From NCBI RefSeq assembly GCF_004402045.1, contig NZ_SOMG01000030.1, forward strand, positions 682,001 through 746,000: DNA of 64,000 bases, given 5' to 3'. Numbering within the stretch: the first letter of the stretch is position 1; every line of letters begins with the position of its first letter. Under the pieces are notes generated by a model. It ran no database searches. It saw nothing but the letters and a program-made list of their open reading frames with translations, and had not been told where the DNA came from. Below are positions 29,593 to 38,036 of the stretch, piece after piece. Position numbers and translations under genes: made by a program. This DNA comes from Lelliottia nimipressuralis (GTDB lineage: Bacteria; Pseudomonadota; Gammaproteobacteria; Enterobacterales; Enterobacteriaceae).

Positions 29593-30341
29593 ATTTTATG
29601 GCGAAGGCATTACTGCTGGCATTACCTGTTTTAAGTACAGCGGCGACGGCCGCTGAGCGCAACCTGTGTGAACCCAAAACGTACGAAATGGCACTGCGCT
29701 ATCAGCAGAAATCGGCAGAGATTATGGCCCTTCAGCTGCAGACGTATCGGTTTGCCACCGAGCGTTTTAATGAAAAGTTAAAAGACCTGAAAACGCCCGA
29801 AAATTACGCCGTGGTGATGGACCTGGATGAAACGGTACTGGACAACACCCCTCTGCTGGTGCGCGACGCGGAACAGTGTCACGACTTTACAAAATGGGAC
29901 ACCTGGAGCGACTGGGAGAAACAGGGAAAACCCGGATTAATCCCGGGCGCGAAAGTGTTTCTGGACCATGTAAATCAAAGCAAGGTTCGTATCTATTATG
30001 TCTCGGATCGTATGCAGGAAAATAAAGCCGATACGCTCAGGACGTTAAACGCCCTTGGACTTCCGCAGGTGTCCGACGAAAGCGTGCTTCTGGATACGGT
30101 CAGCAAGGAAGAGCGTCGCCAGAGCATTCTCAAAAAGCAGCAGATCGTGATGCTGTTCGGCGACAGCCTGCCGGATTTCGCCGTGCAGTTTAAAAACAAA
30201 AAGCCGAGCGAGCAGCAGCGCGAGCTGGTTGAGGCCAGCAAAGCACACTTCGGCGATGACTGGATTGTGCTGCCTAACGCCGCTTATGGCGCCTGGTCCA
30301 AAGCCACGCCGGACAGCTGGAACGCACCGCTGAAAAAATAA
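29589..30341 (+). CDS. Periplasmic HAD acid phosphatase (class B/C-like, e(P4)-related)
   Basis: 250 residues with a signal peptide (LLLALPVLSTAATAA) and no lipobox, so soluble periplasmic. HAD subclass IIIB motifs: nucleophile Asp78 and Asp80 in VVMDLDETVLDN, Ser in YYVSDR, Lys in KKQQ, and FGDSLPDF near the C-terminus. Such enzymes release phosphate from nucleotides and other monoesters, aiding NAD or nucleoside uptake. Start GTG 29589 has GAGGA 8 bases before; ATG 29598 is the alternative. Followed by a terminator, so monocistronic. Confidence 0.88.
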   Translation: MNFMAKALLLALPVLSTAATAAERNLCEPKTYEMALRYQQKSAEIMALQLQTYRFATERFNEKLKDLKTPENYAVVMDLDETVLDNTPLLVRDAEQCHDFTKWDTWSDWEKQGKPGLIPGAKVFLDHVNQSKVRIYYVSDRMQENKADTLRTLNALGLPQVSDESVLLDTVSKEERRQSILKKQQIVMLFGDSLPDFAVQFKNKKPSEQQRELVEASKAHFGDDWIVLPNAAYGAWSKATPDSWNAPLKK

Positions 30342-30349
30342 CGTCTTAC

Positions 30350-30384
30350 GGGCCGGGAGAGGCATTACCGCCCCCCGGCTTTTC
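30350..30384 (+). terminator. Terminator after acid phosphatase
   Basis: GCCGGG (30352-30357) pairs with CCCGGC (30374-30379), with further G-C pairing inside and TTTT following. It lies 10 bp after the phosphatase stop. Confidence 0.65.
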
Positions 30385-30482
30385 GGTTGTACCATTCATC
30401 ACGTTTATAGGTCCTATCATTATTAGGCAGGTTCTTATAATTTTACGGAGAAGTAAGATGAGCGCTTTCAAAGGAGACTCGT

Positions 30483-31469
30483 ATGCTTACCGTGAAAAAA
30501 CTTGCTCTGTCCACGCTGATTTCCAGTTCATTGCTTTTCTACCCTGCGCTGCAGGCGTTTGCAGAGACGCCCCAGCACGTCGTTAAACAACCGGCGGGCG
30601 GATACAGCGTTCAGGTTGGCGATGTTCTTGTCACCTCGTTTACCGACGGGAGCGTCGCGCAGGATCTGCACAAGCTGCTGCGCCGGACAACGCCGCAAAA
30701 AATTGATGCGCTGCTCGCGAAAAACTTCCAGACCAACCCGGCCGAGGTGTCCATCAACGCTTTCCTGATTGCGATGCCCGGGCATAAAATCCTGGTGGAT
30801 ACCGGCTCAGGCCAGCTCTTTGGCCCCGGAAACGGCGGACGTCTGATTGAGAGCCTCGCCACGCAGGGGATTAAACCCGAGGACATTACTGAAGTTCTAC
30901 TGACCCACGCCCACTCCGACCATTCTGGCGGCCTGGTGAAAGACGGCAAGGCGGTGTTCAGCAACGCGCGCGTTTTCGTTGGCAAACCGGACATCGACTT
31001 TTTCTTTAACAACGACAATCAGAAAAAAACCGGCTACGACAAGAACTACTTTACCGTCGCGCAGAAGACCTTAAAGCCCTATCTTGACGCCGGCAAAGTG
31101 GTGCCGTTTAGCGGCACCTCTGACCTTCTTCCAGGCATTACTGGCACGGTTCATCCCGGCCATACGCCGGGTTCAGCCTTCTACACGCTGACAAGTAAAG
31201 GCGAGAAGATCACCTTTGTCGGTGACATCATTCATGCCGCGGCGGTCCAGTTCCCGCAGCCTGACGTGACCATTACCTACGATGAAGATCAGAACAAAGC
31301 AGCAAGCGTGCGCGAACATGCTTTCGCGGAATTTGTGAAAAACAAAGACCTGATTGCCGCGCCACATCTGCCGTTCCCGGGTATTGGCTATGTCAGCAAA
31401 GGCGAAAACGGCGGCTATGTCTGGGTCCCTGTGACCTATACCAACCGGGACGCCAGCAGCGCGAAATAA
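30483..31469 (+). CDS. Secreted metallo-beta-lactamase-fold hydrolase
   Basis: 328 residues, signal peptide ending near LQAFA. Dinuclear zinc motif HAHSDH (142-147), HPGHTPGS for the third His, GDIIHA for the bridging Asp, and HLPFPG near the end. This arrangement fits the parathion hydrolase/lactonase-like branch of the MBL fold, not true beta-lactamases. Promoter-like TATAAT at 30436 and a CCTA-N7-TAGG dyad at 30413-30427 precede it. A LysR gene starts 1 bp after its stop, so the two are co-transcribed. Substrate unknown; a lactone or ester is possible. Confidence 0.86.
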   Translation: MLTVKKLALSTLISSSLLFYPALQAFAETPQHVVKQPAGGYSVQVGDVLVTSFTDGSVAQDLHKLLRRTTPQKIDALLAKNFQTNPAEVSINAFLIAMPGHKILVDTGSGQLFGPGNGGRLIESLATQGIKPEDITEVLLTHAHSDHSGGLVKDGKAVFSNARVFVGKPDIDFFFNNDNQKKTGYDKNYFTVAQKTLKPYLDAGKVVPFSGTSDLLPGITGTVHPGHTPGSAFYTLTSKGEKITFVGDIIHAAAVQFPQPDVTITYDEDQNKAASVREHAFAEFVKNKDLIAAPHLPFPGIGYVSKGENGGYVWVPVTYTNRDASSAK

Positions 31470-31470
31470 G

Positions 31471-32382
31471 ATGACGCCCATCAATGACATGGACATAGAC
31501 CTGATCCTGACCCTGGACGCCCTGCTTCAGGACAGGAATATCACCCATGCGGCCGCGCGGCTGGGTATCAGCCAGCCCGCGATGTCCGCCCGTCTCGCGC
31601 GTCTGCGCTCGCTCTTTGGCGAACCGCTGTTTATTCCCTCCCCACACGGACGTGGGGTGTTACCGACGCCGAGAGCGGAAGCGCTCAAGCCGCAGGTAGA
31701 GAGCGTGTTGCGCGGCATCAGTGCGATGTTTGCCCCCACCACCTTCGAGGCGCAAACCAGCAGCCGGACCTTTGTTATCGCGCTGCATGAAAACCCGGCG
31801 CTGATGCTGGGCACCGAGCTGCTTAACCAGGTGGGCACTGTTGCCCCCGGCATCCGCCTGCGCTTCGCCCTGCCGGAGATGGCTGACCTGCCGCAGCAGC
31901 TGGAAAACGGCGATGTGGATATCTACATTGGCGTGAGCGCGGGCGCACATGACGGATGGGTGAGGCGCAAACTGCTCGACGACGCGTTTGCCACCGCCCA
32001 GCGCAAAGGCCATCCGCGCGGGACCGGTGCGTTAGATCTGGAAAGCTACTGTGCGCTTTCTCATCTGGTGGTGTCATCGGCGGGGGATCCGTTTACCGGC
32101 TTTGTCGATCAAACCCTGGCCGGACTGGGCTACCAGCGGCACGTCGCCATGTCCACACAGAGCTATGCCGTGGCGCCTGCGCTTGTTGCCGGTACTGACC
32201 TGGTGTGCACCCTGCCGGAACGGATGCTGCGACGGTTCGCTACCACGCTGGATATCTTTGCGCCGCCGCTGCCGCTCCAGCCGATTACCATCAACATGTA
32301 CTGGCACCCGAAAAACAGCCAGGATCCGGCGAGCGTGTGGCTGCGCGAGCAGCTGCTGCAGGCTGCCGGACGTCAGGTGTGA
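31471..32382 (+). CDS. LysR-family regulator coupled to the MBL hydrolase
   Basis: 303 residues: HTH (LDALLQDRNITHAAARLGISQPAMSARLARLR) and effector domain. The start lies 1 bp after the hydrolase stop; an internal ATG at 31489 is an alternative. Likely regulates the hydrolase promoter, perhaps through the CCTA-N7-TAGG dyad at 30413. Its 3' end overlaps the convergent LysR gene by 10 bp. Confidence 0.88.
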   Translation: MTPINDMDIDLILTLDALLQDRNITHAAARLGISQPAMSARLARLRSLFGEPLFIPSPHGRGVLPTPRAEALKPQVESVLRGISAMFAPTTFEAQTSSRTFVIALHENPALMLGTELLNQVGTVAPGIRLRFALPEMADLPQQLENGDVDIYIGVSAGAHDGWVRRKLLDDAFATAQRKGHPRGTGALDLESYCALSHLVVSSAGDPFTGFVDQTLAGLGYQRHVAMSTQSYAVAPALVAGTDLVCTLPERMLRRFATTLDIFAPPLPLQPITINMYWHPKNSQDPASVWLREQLLQAAGRQV

Positions 32383-33257
32383 TCGAGGGTAAGCAGAAAT
32401 TTTTTAAGCACTTCTGAGCGAATAATTCGGTGGCAAACCAGCGTTAGCTCGCTCTCCCGCAGCCGGTCGAGGATGTCCACGTAGACGACGTTCTCAACGC
32501 TCACCGCCTTTGCCGAGGCGGGAAGCAGCGCCAGGCCAAACCCTGCCGAGACCAGGCTTATCACGGTGGGCACATCGGTCGCGTTTTGCACCACGTCCGG
32601 CTGAAAACCCGCCCCGCTACAGGCGTCATAAAAGTACTGTTCCAGCCCCATCCCCTCCGGGTCGCGCAGGGAGATCCATTTTTCGTCTTTCACCGACGAG
32701 AGCGTCAGCGCGGAAGATCCCGCCAGCGGATGCTGACGATACAGCGCCAGCACCGTTTTCTCTGAGGTGAACGGGCGGCTTTGCAGATCGTCAGGCAGCG
32801 ACGGCAGCGGCGCTCGAATAATGGCAACATCCAGCTGGTTACTCTGCACGGCGGCGTAGAGCGTTTGCACATTTCCCGTCACCAGCGACATGGTAATGGC
32901 CGGCCAGCGCGTATGCATCTGTCGCAGCGCGGCGGGCAGCCTGCCGTCGAACATTGCGCTCGACACGCACCCCAGGTTTAACACCCCCTGCTCGCCCCTT
33001 GCCGTTTGCCTGGCGTCCAGCACCGCCTGCTCGGTCAGGGAGATGGCGAGCCTGGCTTTCACCAGAAACGCTTCGCCAGCGGGCGTCAGGGTTAAGCGGC
33101 GGTTCGCCCGGCTAAAGAGCATGACGCCTAAACGTTCTTCCAGCGCCTTGATTTGCTGACTCAGCGCCGGCTGCGCCATATTCAGACGCTCAGCGGCCCG
33201 GTGCATGTGTAGCTCTTCGGCCACAACGATGAAATGGCGCATCTGACGAAACTGCAC
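32373..33257 (-). CDS. LysR-family regulator, divergent from aroY
   Basis: 294 residues with the BenM/CatM-type start MQFRQMRHFIVVAEELHMHRAAERL; HTH AAERLNMAQPALSQQIKALEE. This subgroup commonly senses aromatic acids or muconate. It faces aroY across 110 bp, with a perfect dyad in between, so it is the likely AroY activator. Confidence 0.9.
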   Translation of the reverse strand: MQFRQMRHFIVVAEELHMHRAAERLNMAQPALSQQIKALEERLGVMLFSRANRRLTLTPAGEAFLVKARLAISLTEQAVLDARQTARGEQGVLNLGCVSSAMFDGRLPAALRQMHTRWPAITMSLVTGNVQTLYAAVQSNQLDVAIIRAPLPSLPDDLQSRPFTSEKTVLALYRQHPLAGSSALTLSSVKDEKWISLRDPEGMGLEQYFYDACSGAGFQPDVVQNATDVPTVISLVSAGFGLALLPASAKAVSVENVVYVDILDRLRESELTLVCHRIIRSEVLKKFLLTLDHT

Positions 33258-33270
33258 GGAACGCCTCCTT

Positions 33271-33292
33271 TTGATATGAATTTACTTATCAA
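33271..33292. promoter_or_regulatory. LysR-type dyad in the lysR-aroY promoter region
   Basis: TTGATA (33271-33276) and TATCAA (33287-33292) are perfect inverted repeats 10 bp apart, containing T-N11-A. Placed 14 bp before the lysR start and 75 bp before aroY, as expected for an autoregulating LysR activator. Confidence 0.65.
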
Positions 33293-33367
33293 TTTAGCAG
33301 TAATGATGCAATTGATGCTATTGGTCATTGCCATAAAAATGGAGGTATTCAACCGAGGGAGGAAAAT

Positions 33368-34855
33368 ATGGAAAACGAGATCAACGATCTCCGCAGCGCC
33401 ATCGCTCTGCTGCAGCGCCACGAAGGGCAGTATCTTGAAACCGATCATCCGGTCGATCCCAACGCGGAGCTGGCGGGGGTCTACCGTCATATCGGCGCGG
33501 GCGGCACGGTAAAACGTCCAACCCGTACGGGACCGGCGATGATGTTCAACAGCGTGAAGGGCTATCCGGGCTCCCGCATCCTGGTGGGCATGCACGCCAG
33601 CCGCGAGCGCGCGGCGCTCCTTCTGGGATGCGAGCCCTCTGAACTGGCAAAACACGTCGGCCAGGCGGTGAAAAAGCCGGTGGCACCCGTTGTTGTCCCT
33701 GCATCCCAGGCACCCTGTCAGGAACAGGTCTTCTTCGCAGACGACCCTGACTTCGACCTGCGCAAACTGCTTCCGGCACCGACAAACACGCCGATTGATG
33801 CAGGCCCGTTCTTCTGTCTGGGGCTGGTGCTGGCAAGCGATCCTGAGGATAGCTCGCTGACGGATGTCACCATTCACCGCCTCTGCGTCCAGGAGCGTGA
33901 CGAGCTTTCCATGTTCCTTGCCGCCGGTCGTCATATCGAAGTCTTCCGCAAAAAAGCCGAAGAGGCCGGAAAACCGCTACCGGTGACGATCAATATGGGG
34001 CTCGATCCCGCCATCTATATCGGCGCGTGCTTTGAGGCGCCCACCACGCCGTTTGGCTACAACGAGCTGGGCGTCGCCGGGGCGCTGCGCCAGCATCCGG
34101 TCGAACTGGTGCAGGGCGTGGCGGTAAAAGAGAAAGCCATCGCGCGGGCGGAAATCATCATCGAAGGTGAACTGCTTCCGGACGTGCGCGTCAGGGAAGA
34201 TCAGCACACCAACACCGGCCACGCGATGCCGGAGTTCCCTGGCTACTGCGGCGAAGCGAACCCCTCGCTGCCGGTGATCAAAGTGAAAGCCGTGACCATG
34301 CGTCATCACGCAATCCTGCAAACGCTGGTGGGACCGGGAGAAGAACATACCACGCTGGCCGGTTTGCCGACGGAGGCCAGCATCCGCAATGCCGTTGAAG
34401 AGGCGATTCCGGGTTTCCTGCAAAACGTCTATGCGCATACCGCGGGCGGCGGTAAGTTCCTCGGTATCCTGCAGGTGAAAAAACGCCAGCCGTCAGACGA
34501 AGGGCGTCAGGGCCAGGCGGCGCTGATTGCCTTAGCCACCTATTCGGAGCTGAAGAACATCATTCTTGTGGACGAAGACGTGGATATTTTCGACAGCGAC
34601 GACATCCTGTGGGCGATGACCACCCGCATGCAGGGAGATGTCAGCATCACGAATATTCCGGGGATCCGCGGCCACCAGCTGGATCCATCGCAATCGTCGG
34701 ATTACAGCACCTCGATTCGCGGAAACGGCATTTCCTGCAAGACCATCTTCGACTGCACGGTGCCGTGGGCGCTGAAGGACCGCTTCGAACGGGCGCCGTT
34801 TATGGAAGTGGATCCGCGTCCGTGGGCACCGGAACTGTTCAGCGCCAAAAAATAA
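33368..34855 (+). CDS. aroY: Protocatechuate (3,4-dihydroxybenzoate) decarboxylase AroY
   Basis: 495-residue UbiD-family, prenylated-FMN-dependent decarboxylase. It matches my memory of Klebsiella/Enterobacter AroY along its length (YLETDHPVDPNAELAGVYRH, CFEAPTTPFGYNELGVAGAL, DEDVDIFDSDDILWAMTTRM). It turns protocatechuate into catechol and CO2, a way to remove or use lignin-type aromatic acids. The start follows GAGGGAGG. No ubiX-like prenyltransferase (B subunit) or small D subunit is next to it, so the cofactor must come from elsewhere in the genome. Gallate or 4-hydroxybenzoate are possible alternative substrates. Confidence 0.9.
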   Translation: MENEINDLRSAIALLQRHEGQYLETDHPVDPNAELAGVYRHIGAGGTVKRPTRTGPAMMFNSVKGYPGSRILVGMHASRERAALLLGCEPSELAKHVGQAVKKPVAPVVVPASQAPCQEQVFFADDPDFDLRKLLPAPTNTPIDAGPFFCLGLVLASDPEDSSLTDVTIHRLCVQERDELSMFLAAGRHIEVFRKKAEEAGKPLPVTINMGLDPAIYIGACFEAPTTPFGYNELGVAGALRQHPVELVQGVAVKEKAIARAEIIIEGELLPDVRVREDQHTNTGHAMPEFPGYCGEANPSLPVIKVKAVTMRHHAILQTLVGPGEEHTTLAGLPTEASIRNAVEEAIPGFLQNVYAHTAGGGKFLGILQVKKRQPSDEGRQGQAALIALATYSELKNIILVDEDVDIFDSDDILWAMTTRMQGDVSITNIPGIRGHQLDPSQSSDYSTSIRGNGISCKTIFDCTVPWALKDRFERAPFMEVDPRPWAPELFSAKK

Positions 34856-34986
34856 ACGGACTTTTCCCTTTTCTTCACCTCTCCGGGGGTGAAGAAACCT
34901 CACGCTAAAATTGCCGCTTCCCCTGCTTTCTTGTACCCTTTCAGCGTTTACCCCAATCCCCTAAAAATCGAGACATCCGGACGCCT

Positions 34987-35274
34987 ATGACTGCACATAT
35001 TTCCAAAGATCCTTTGCATGGCGTAACGCTGGAGATGATGGTCAACGCCCTGGTGGCAAAATATGGCTGGAGCGACTTGGGCGACCGAATCAAAATTAAC
35101 TGTTTCAGAAAAGATCCCAGCGTTAAATCGAGCCTGAAATTTCTGCGCCGTACCCCGTGGGCGCGCGCGGAGGTTGAAGCCCTGTATCTGGACTCTCTCG
35201 ACGATGAGGGAAGCACGAAGCAGGAGGCGCCCGCCTTTGATCCCTGGGCCAACAGTCGGATTATCAAGAGCTAA
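34987..35274 (+). CDS. DUF2132 (VF530-type) small protein
   Basis: 95 residues: DPLHGVTLEMMVNALVAKYGWSDLGDRIKINCFRKDPSVKSSLKFLRRTPWAR is the DUF2132/VF530 signature, a compact helical fold reported as DNA-binding-like. Followed 7 bp later by the YddW-like gene, probably co-transcribed. Role unknown. Confidence 0.85.
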   Translation: MTAHISKDPLHGVTLEMMVNALVAKYGWSDLGDRIKINCFRKDPSVKSSLKFLRRTPWARAEVEALYLDSLDDEGSTKQEAPAFDPWANSRIIKS

Positions 35275-35281
35275 TACGCAA

Positions 35282-36574
35282 ATGACGCGACACGTAAAAC
35301 GGATAGGTGCGCTGACTGCCTGCGCACTTTTACTTGTGAGCTGCTCCTCAAAACCACCCAAATCACTGGTTACCCCCCTTCCCACCGTGAGCAAACCGAC
35401 GCAGCAGGCAAACGAGCCGATGCGCGGGATCTGGCTGGCGACCGTCTCTCGCCTAGACTGGCCACCGGTAGCCTCGGTGAACGGCCGCAGCGCTGACCAG
35501 CGCATCGCGATGCAAAAGCAGGCGCTGACCAGCAAGCTCGACAACCTGAAGCACCTCGGCATTAACACGGTATTTTTCCAGGTGAAGCCGGACAGCACGG
35601 CGCTCTGGTCATCAAAAATTTTACCGTGGTCAGATATGCTGACGGGCAACGTCGGTGAGTATCCGGGATACGATCCGCTGCAGTTTATGCTCGATGAAGC
35701 GCACAAGCGCGGCATGAAGGTGCATGCCTGGTTCAACCCGTACCGCGTGTCGACCAACACCAGGCCGTCAACCATCGCCGCCCTGAACCGGACGTCATAC
35801 CAGACCCCGTCCAGCGTCTATGTCCAGCACCCGGAGTGGGTGCGCATCTCGGGCGACCGCTTTGTGCTCGACCCGGGCATTCCGGAAGTTCGCGACTGGA
35901 TAACCCGGGTGGTCACCGAAGTAGTGGCGAACTACCCGGTAGACGGCGTGCAGTTTGATGATTACTTTTATGCCGAATCGCCGGGATCCGCGCTCAATGA
36001 CGCGCAGACCTGGCGGCAGTACGGCCAGGGATTTGCCTCAAAAGCCGACTGGCGAAGACACAACACGCAGCAGCTGATCGTCCAGGTTTCCCGAGCGATT
36101 AAACAGACAAAGCCCGACGTGGAGTTTGGCGTCAGCCCGGCGGGGGTGTGGCGTAACCGTTCTTTTGACCCGGCAGGCTCCGACACCCGCGGCGCCGCGG
36201 CCTATGATGAATCCTACGCCGACACGCGTCAGTGGGTGCAGCAGGGCCTGCTGGACTACATTGCTCCGCAGATTTACTGGCCCTTCTCGCGGGATGCCGC
36301 GCGCTACGACGTGCTGACCAAATGGTGGGCCGACGTAGTGAAGCCGACCCACACTCGCCTGTATATCGGCATTGCGTTCTACAAGGTGGGCGAGCCGTCG
36401 CGAAATGAGCCGGACTGGACGGTTCAGGGCGGCGTGCCGGAGCTGAAAAAACAGCTCGATCTCAACGATTCGCTGCCCAACGTCAACGGCACGATCCTGT
36501 TCCGGGAAGATTACCTGAACCAGCCGCAGACGCAGCAGGCGGTGAACTACCTGAAAGGACGCTGGGGTAGCTAA
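35282..36574 (+). CDS. YddW-like lipoprotein, glycosyl hydrolase-like GHL10
   Basis: 430 residues from the ATG at 35282; the frame runs back to 35174 inside the previous gene. Lipoprotein signal ending LLVSC (Cys21), so an outer- or inner-membrane lipoprotein. GHL10 barrel: GIWLATVSRLDWPP, INTVFFQVKPDSTALW, VHAWFNPYR, DGVQFDDYFYAES, QIYWPFSRDAARYD. The family is related to GH10-like glycosidases thought to act on peptidoglycan-type glycans. Close to E. coli YddW. Ends at a strong terminator. Confidence 0.88.
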   Translation: MTRHVKRIGALTACALLLVSCSSKPPKSLVTPLPTVSKPTQQANEPMRGIWLATVSRLDWPPVASVNGRSADQRIAMQKQALTSKLDNLKHLGINTVFFQVKPDSTALWSSKILPWSDMLTGNVGEYPGYDPLQFMLDEAHKRGMKVHAWFNPYRVSTNTRPSTIAALNRTSYQTPSSVYVQHPEWVRISGDRFVLDPGIPEVRDWITRVVTEVVANYPVDGVQFDDYFYAESPGSALNDAQTWRQYGQGFASKADWRRHNTQQLIVQVSRAIKQTKPDVEFGVSPAGVWRNRSFDPAGSDTRGAAAYDESYADTRQWVQQGLLDYIAPQIYWPFSRDAARYDVLTKWWADVVKPTHTRLYIGIAFYKVGEPSRNEPDWTVQGGVPELKKQLDLNDSLPNVNGTILFREDYLNQPQTQQAVNYLKGRWGS

Positions 36575-36581
36575 TGAACAT

Positions 36582-36616
36582 CAGGCAGAAACGCCCCGTT
36601 TCTGCCTGTTTTTTTT
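36582..36616. terminator. Strong terminator between YddW-like gene and dsbG
   Basis: CAGGCAGAAACG (36582-36593) and CGTTTCTGCCTG (36597-36608) form a perfect 12-bp stem with a 3-base loop, followed by eight T. It sits 8 bp after the upstream stop and overlaps the end of the convergent dsbG. Confidence 0.93.
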
Positions 36617-37373
36617 ACGGCTTCGGCCCGAACATCGCCTCAAGCTGCTGCGCATCCGGCATACCGACCACCTGCTGCAGCTCATTATCCGCATTCATGT
36701 AATAAATGGCCGGCGTGGCGTTAGCGCCCAGGCTGTCCATCAGCGTCTGGTGTTTCTGCAGTATCGCTACCGTTTCGCGGGAAGCCTCACCCTCTGGTTT
36801 CGGTAATTTTTTCCCACCGGAAAGCTCGTATTCGCGCCAGGCCGCAACCGGATCCTTCGCATTCAGGATGGCGGCGGCGTTACGTCCGCTGTTGGGGTTG
36901 AGGAACGCCACCAGCAGCGTGTTGAGCTGAACCTTACCCGCTTTCACCCACGGCTGCGCCTCGGACCAGAACTGTTTGCAGTACGGGCAGAACGGATCGG
37001 CGAAGACAAAAACTTTACGCGGGGCGTTATCCGCCCCTTCCTTCAGGGGATGCGCCGCGTTGAGCGTCTTCCACATTTCGCGTCCCATCGGGGCGTAGAT
37101 CTCTTTCTGGAAAACCCCTTCGCTGAGGTTTTTCCCTTTGTCATCGTACAGATAACCTGAGATCACATGCTTGCCGTCCGGCGTTAAAAACAACGTGACG
37201 CCCATGTCCTGATACTGCCCCAGCCAGGCTGGGGCACCACCGGGCGCATCCAGCTTCTTGATGATTTTAATGTTCTGCTGTTCGCTGAAGTGCTTCACCA
37301 CGTCCGGTATGGCTTCAGCCGCCTGTACCAGCCCTGACGTCGCCAGCGCCGAAAGTAACAGTAATTTTTTCAT
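36615..37373 (-). CDS. dsbG: Thiol:disulfide isomerase/chaperone DsbG
   Basis: 252 residues, signal peptide ending near GLVQA. N-terminal DsbC/G-type dimer domain, then a thioredoxin fold with active site CPYC (FADPFCPYCKQFW) and cis-Pro loop NATPAIYYM. CPYC plus overall likeness (YQDMGVTLFLTPDGKH, EIYAPMGREMW) fit E. coli DsbG, which keeps single cysteines reduced in the periplasm. It is last in the scs-like operon, where Salmonella has scsD instead. Confidence 0.86.
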   Translation of the reverse strand: MKKLLLLSALATSGLVQAAEAIPDVVKHFSEQQNIKIIKKLDAPGGAPAWLGQYQDMGVTLFLTPDGKHVISGYLYDDKGKNLSEGVFQKEIYAPMGREMWKTLNAAHPLKEGADNAPRKVFVFADPFCPYCKQFWSEAQPWVKAGKVQLNTLLVAFLNPNSGRNAAAILNAKDPVAAWREYELSGGKKLPKPEGEASRETVAILQKHQTLMDSLGANATPAIYYMNADNELQQVVGMPDAQQLEAMFGPKP

Positions 37374-37414
37374 TTCCCTCTCCGGGTTGTCGGGGGCATT
37401 ACGCCCCCTTCAGG

Positions 37415-38029
37415 TTAGCGGTTTTTCAGTGCGTCACTGACCATTTCATCGAACTGCTCGAAAGGCACCCAGCCGGGAAGCAATCCCTCACCGATAAGCG
37501 TGGCGGGCGTTCCCTGGATCCCCATTTTTTCCGCGACGATCAGGCTGCGCTTAATTGTCATTAGACTCTCCTCATCCGGCGTCGTGACGCTCACGCCCGC
37601 GCGCTTTTGCGCCTCCTGAATGCTGGCGTCATCGTGGTACCCCTTCTTCGCCATCAGGGTATGGTTCAGTTTCATAAACTGCCCGGGATCCTGACGCCAG
37701 AGCGTTAGCGCATCCCGCGCCGCGGTCAGCGAACTTTCCGAGCGGAAAGGTAAAAACTTAAAGACCACCGCGACGTCCGGGTATTTTTCGACAATCTTCT
37801 CCAGGTACGGATCGAATTTTTTACAGTACGGACAGTTGTAGTCGGTAAACACCACCAGGGTGAGTTTGGGATTTTTCGCGCCGATGCGCGGGGAGTTCGG
37901 ATCGTTAAACAGAAAATCATACACCATCTTCTTCTGCGCGCGCTGCTCCTGGTCCGGCGTCAACGGCTGGGCAGCAAACACCTGAACCGGGGCCAGCAGG
38001 AGCAGAAACGTAATAAGGAATTTTTTCAT
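37415..38029 (-). CDS. scsC: ScsC-like periplasmic thioredoxin-fold protein
   Basis: 204 residues, signal peptide ending VFAA. DsbA-like fold with a helical insert (LTLWRQDPGQFMKLNHTLMAKKGYHDD), active site CPYC (FTDYNCPYCKKFDPYL) and cis-Pro loop IQGTPATLIG. An N-terminal stretch (QRAQKKMVYDFLFNDPNSPRIG) looks like the oligomerisation stalk of ScsC proteins. ScsB, 7 bp upstream, should keep it reduced. Linked to copper tolerance in Salmonella and Proteus. Confidence 0.82.
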   Translation of the reverse strand: MKKFLITFLLLLAPVQVFAAQPLTPDQEQRAQKKMVYDFLFNDPNSPRIGAKNPKLTLVVFTDYNCPYCKKFDPYLEKIVEKYPDVAVVFKFLPFRSESSLTAARDALTLWRQDPGQFMKLNHTLMAKKGYHDDASIQEAQKRAGVSVTTPDEESLMTIKRSLIVAEKMGIQGTPATLIGEGLLPGWVPFEQFDEMVSDALKNR

Positions 38030-38036
38030 AACACAT

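Noticed and set aside
34871..34896. TTCTTCACC/GGTGAAGAA hairpin as the aroY terminator
   Set aside because: No T run on the + strand; left out as a firm terminator though it may stabilise the mRNA end.
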